NCBI RefSeq assembly: GCF_003044445.1
Contig: NZ_POWX01000001.1
Span: forward strand, 155,949 to 219,948
Source of the DNA: Neisseria mucosa
GTDB lineage: Bacteria; Pseudomonadota; Gammaproteobacteria; Burkholderiales; Neisseriaceae
DNA length: 64,000 bases
Direction of reading: 5' to 3'
Below are positions 59,981 through 64,000 of this stretch, one piece after another. The notes under the pieces are model-generated. The model was given only the letters and a program-made list of their open reading frames with translations, ran no database searches and was not told the DNA's origin. The position numbers and the translations under genes were made by a program. Position 1 is the first letter of the stretch, and each line of letters opens with the position of its first letter.

Positions 59981-61750
59981 TCAATCGCCCATGACTTTGC
60001 CTTCGCGGCGCGGGTCGGCACCGCCGAGCAAACCGTCTTTGCCGATCACAATGCCTTGCACGCCGGAATTCAAATCGCGGACTTGGACTTTGTAGCCTAG
60101 TTTTTCCAAGGCTGACGCTTTGTCCGCCGCTGCGGTTTTTTCCTCGATTTCATACTGGCTGCCGCGATTGAGCATATTCGGCAGAGAGATTGCCGCCTGA
60201 ATGTCCATGCCCCAGTCGATATGCGCCACCAGCGTTTTGGCAACGAAACCGATAATACGGCTGCCGCCGGGCGAACCGACCGCCATATAAGGTTTGCCGT
60301 CTTTCATCACAATGGTCGGCGCCATCGAAGAACGCGGCCGTTTACCGCCCGCCACGCTGTTGGCAACGGTTTTACCGTCCGCGCCGACGGGGTTGAAAGC
60401 GAAATCGGTCAATTCATTGTTGAGCAGATAGCCGTTTGCCATCAGCCCCGAGCCGAACGCGTTTTCAATCGAAGTCGTCATGGACACGACGTTGCCGTCT
60501 TTATCCACCACCACCAAATGGCTGGTGGACGGCAGCTCTACCGCCATACCCTGCGCGTATTTCTTGCCAAACTTACCCGCCTGAATGTTTTCCAACGCCT
60601 TGTCGGCTTGGCGGATTTCTTCGGCACGCGGTTTCAGATAAGCCTGCGAAATCAAGGCTCGGGTCGGGACGTTGACAAACGCGGGATCGCCGATGTAATG
60701 ATCTCGGTCGGCAAACGCAATCCGTGACGCATCGCCTATCCAGCGCCAACTGTGGATATTTTCCGCTCCCAACGCCTTCATATCCTGATTTTGCAACACG
60801 CCCAAAATCTCGCCCAAAGCAATCGCGCCCGAACTTGGCGCACCCATGCCGCAAACTTCGTATTCACGATAGGGCGCACAAACCGGTTGACGCTCGATAA
60901 CGCGGTAGTTTTTCAAATCCGACAAACTGATTTTGCCGGGGTTATCCACAGCGCCGGTAACGGCACGGACAATATTCTGCGCCTGCGTGCCCTGATAAAA
61001 CGGCGCGCTGCCTTTTTCCGCCAACAGGCGTACGGAGCGGGCAAATTCAGGGTTTTTCAACACCGTTCCCGCTGCCAAAGGCTTGCCGTCAGGCAGGAAA
61101 TAGGCGGCGGTTTGGGGATAACGTTTCAAAGGCTCAAGATTCTGCTCGATGGATTTTGCCATGCGCGGTGAAACCGTAAAGCCTTGTTCTGCCAAAGTAA
61201 TCGGTTTGTCAAACAGACTCGCCCAAGGCAACTTGCCGTAACGCTTGTGGACATCTTCCAGCAGCTTCGGAATCCCCGGCACGCCGACCGAACGGCCGCC
61301 GACCACTGCGTTCATAAAGCCCATCGGTTTGCCGTTTTCATCCAAAAAAAGCTCCGGCGTTGCCGCTTTCGGCGCCGTTTCGCGGGCATCGAACGTCGTC
61401 AGCTTTTTCGCCTTATTGTCCCAATACACCAAAAACGCGCCGCCACCCAAACCTGAAGACTGCGGCTCGGTCAGACCCAAGGTCGTCTGCATGGCAATCA
61501 TCGCATCTATCGCGCTGCCGCCGCGTTTCAATATTTCGTAACCCGCCTCGGTTGCCAACGGATTGGCAGACGCCGCCATATAATGTTTGGCGCGAATCAA
61601 TTTTTGCTCGGTCAGCCCCGTCCCTTGTTCCGGCGCATGGTTATCCACAGCCGTCGGTGCAGGCGCGGCATCAGGTTTCTGCATAGGCTGGTGCGCACAC
61701 GCCGCCAAAACCAAAACCGCCAACAGGTTTAAGCCAAAGGAAAATTTCAT
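59981..61750 (-). CDS. ggt: Gamma-glutamyltransferase (lipoprotein form)
   Basis: Hydrolyses or transfers the gamma-glutamyl group of glutathione and related peptides; autocleavage yields two subunits. The 589 residues start with a signal peptide and lipobox LVLAAC, so the precursor is probably lipidated. The catalytic threonine is in LPSTSHLVVVDKDGNVVSMT near residue 400. Other motifs are EPQSSGLGGGAFLVYWD, DARETAP, NNELTDF, RPRSSMAPTIV and SPGGSRI. In meningococcus this enzyme acts on the inner-membrane side and supplies cysteine. TTATCCACA occurs twice inside the gene (60942, 61641). Confidence 0.95.
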   Translation of the reverse strand: MKFSFGLNLLAVLVLAACAHQPMQKPDAAPAPTAVDNHAPEQGTGLTEQKLIRAKHYMAASANPLATEAGYEILKRGGSAIDAMIAMQTTLGLTEPQSSGLGGGAFLVYWDNKAKKLTTFDARETAPKAATPELFLDENGKPMGFMNAVVGGRSVGVPGIPKLLEDVHKRYGKLPWASLFDKPITLAEQGFTVSPRMAKSIEQNLEPLKRYPQTAAYFLPDGKPLAAGTVLKNPEFARSVRLLAEKGSAPFYQGTQAQNIVRAVTGAVDNPGKISLSDLKNYRVIERQPVCAPYREYEVCGMGAPSSGAIALGEILGVLQNQDMKALGAENIHSWRWIGDASRIAFADRDHYIGDPAFVNVPTRALISQAYLKPRAEEIRQADKALENIQAGKFGKKYAQGMAVELPSTSHLVVVDKDGNVVSMTTSIENAFGSGLMANGYLLNNELTDFAFNPVGADGKTVANSVAGGKRPRSSMAPTIVMKDGKPYMAVGSPGGSRIIGFVAKTLVAHIDWGMDIQAAISLPNMLNRGSQYEIEEKTAAADKASALEKLGYKVQVRDLNSGVQGIVIGKDGLLGGADPRREGKVMGD

Positions 61751-62232
61751 ATTTGCTCCCTTTTAGTTAGCTATTTTTCAGACGACCTTTACAGGGTTAA
61801 AAAATACAAAAGGTCGTCTGAAACATGGAAACCGATTGGACTGTTTATCTCGTTATACAGTTCCGTTCGAGCCCGGTATAAAACCGGAAGGCCGTGTGTA
61901 TAGCCGGAAAGTTATGCACAGAACCAAATCAAATTTCAAAATTATCCACATCTGCCAACAAGGCAAACAGCGGTTTATCCGCATCCAAAATTAGCATTCA
62001 ATTTATTGAACTAAATGAGGAATCAAAGTTATACACAAGAAAAAGCGCGACTCAATATAATCATCTATTTATTATTTAAAATCTTATTTATAGTTTGTTT
62101 TCCCAACACGCAGCCAACGCCAGCAACGTAAAGGCATCTTTTCAAAAAATTAGATAGTTAAGGATTGTTAAACCTCTGTAAATCAGATAGAGTTACGGCT
62201 GATAAATTAAATTAATAATGGAGCTTCCATCA
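61751..62232. other. AT-rich intergenic region upstream of ggt and gnd
   Basis: About 480 bases between divergent ggt and gnd. An inverted uptake-sequence pair (61779-61823) and one perfect TTATCCACA (61942) are present. No gene or convincing promoter pair could be identified. Confidence 0.5.
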
Positions 62233-63681
<1,449 letters not shown>

Positions 63682-63720
63682 TTTGTCTGAGTTAGCAACA
63701 AGGTCGTCTGAAAACTGAAC

Positions 63721-64000
63721 TGGCCCCCAAATCTTGGACACTCATAAAAGCCTATTCAGGCGCTCTGTGCAAGCTGGGTTCTGTATGCGACAGGACTCAG
63801 CTTTTTCAATTTCAAACTGCAACGCTCGCGGTTGTAGTAATCCATATAATCATCTATCTGTTTCATCAATTCATCCACCGTCAATTCCCCTGCACGATAG
63901 AAACACTCCGTCTTCAGCACCGCAAAGAAGCTTTCCATCGGTGCATTGTCCCAGCAGTTCGCCTTTCGCGACATGCTTTGAACCATGGAATGTTTTGCAA
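63721..64000 (-). mobile_element. IS3-family insertion sequence, cut by window edge
   Basis: The outer end TGGCCCCCAAATCTTGGACA begins at 63721 directly after an uptake sequence and has the TGGnCCCCAAAT-type terminus of the IS150-like group. Only the 3' end of the transposase lies in the window. Confidence 0.8.
63756..64000 (-). CDS. IS3-family transposase OrfB, C-terminal part
   Basis: The visible C-terminal part contains the conserved MSRKANCWDNAPMESFFAVLKTE block with the glutamate of the DDE triad and the ending YYNRERCSLKLKKLSPVAYR of the rve-domain IS3 transposases. The frame runs off the right edge (visible from at least 63986), so the N-terminal catalytic aspartates are outside. No break is seen in the visible part. 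Confidence 0.85.
   Translation of the reverse strand, partial: AKHSMVQSMSRKANCWDNAPMESFFAVLKTECFYRAGELTVDELMKQIDDYMDYYNRERCSLKLKKLSPVAYRTQLAQSA

Overview
The window comes from a commensal Neisseria, most likely of the mucosa/sicca/macacae group. The gene content (nuo operon, tamA/tamB, msrAB, bioH/bioC, truC, purB, etfBA, waaC, lpxC, ggt) is neisserial throughout. Dozens of copies of the DNA uptake sequence dialect AGGTCGTCTGAA (known as AG-mucDUS) occur, many as inverted pairs forming terminators. Correia elements and dRS3-type ATTCCC-N8-GGGAAT repeats fill the gaps. No tRNA, rRNA or CRISPR array was seen.

Layout. 1-7.9 kb: complex I operon nuoA-nuoH on the minus strand, cut by the left edge inside nuoH. 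8.3-17.1 kb: a TerB-like membrane protein, then tamB, a GlcG/HbpS-like protein, a small MscS channel and tamA. 17.4-31.7 kb: sstT, a DUF218 protein, purB, an IS5-family insertion sequence, truC, a LOG-family gene, rsgA, an RNB-domain ribonuclease, an acyl-CoA dehydrogenase and dinG. 32.1-45.3 kb: DUF3079, the ECF sigma factor rpoE with its tiny anti-sigma gene mseR, a lipoprotein cytochrome c, yjdM, rlpA, trmL, comF, bioH, bioC, msrAB, ftsY and the copper-RiPP cluster doxX-hvfA-hvfB-hvfC. 45.5-63.7 kb: recQ, a lipoprotein, tsaC, purD, DUF4298, yigZ, etfBA, waaC, pncA, trmO, gapA, lpxC, ggt and gnd. An IS3-family element is cut by the right edge.

Most interesting observation. Upstream of doxX-hvfABC, msrAB, DUF3079 and rpoE there is a common promoter-like pattern, GTA(A/C) followed exactly 25 bases later by TAAT. 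The first two share TGTAAG-N16-CGTCTAAT exactly. With the published role of neisserial ECF sigma factor in controlling msrAB, this predicts one sigma-E stress regulon inside 13 kb: methionine-sulfoxide repair, a cysteine-rich copper-binding modified peptide with its maturation enzymes, and a cysteine-rich DUF3079 protein not known to me as a member. The hvf operon has an intrinsic terminator-like hairpin right after the peptide gene, which would favour peptide over enzyme. The rpoE promoter candidate ends so close to the start codon that its mRNA may be leaderless.

Other points: seventeen perfect DnaA-box 9-mers, sixteen between 48.6 and 62 kb with three in 170 bp upstream of lpxC; an FtsY acidic domain built from 37-residue repeats carrying uptake sequences at exact 111-bp spacing; a tandem 365-bp non-coding duplication before gapA; and tamA separated from tamB by two genes.
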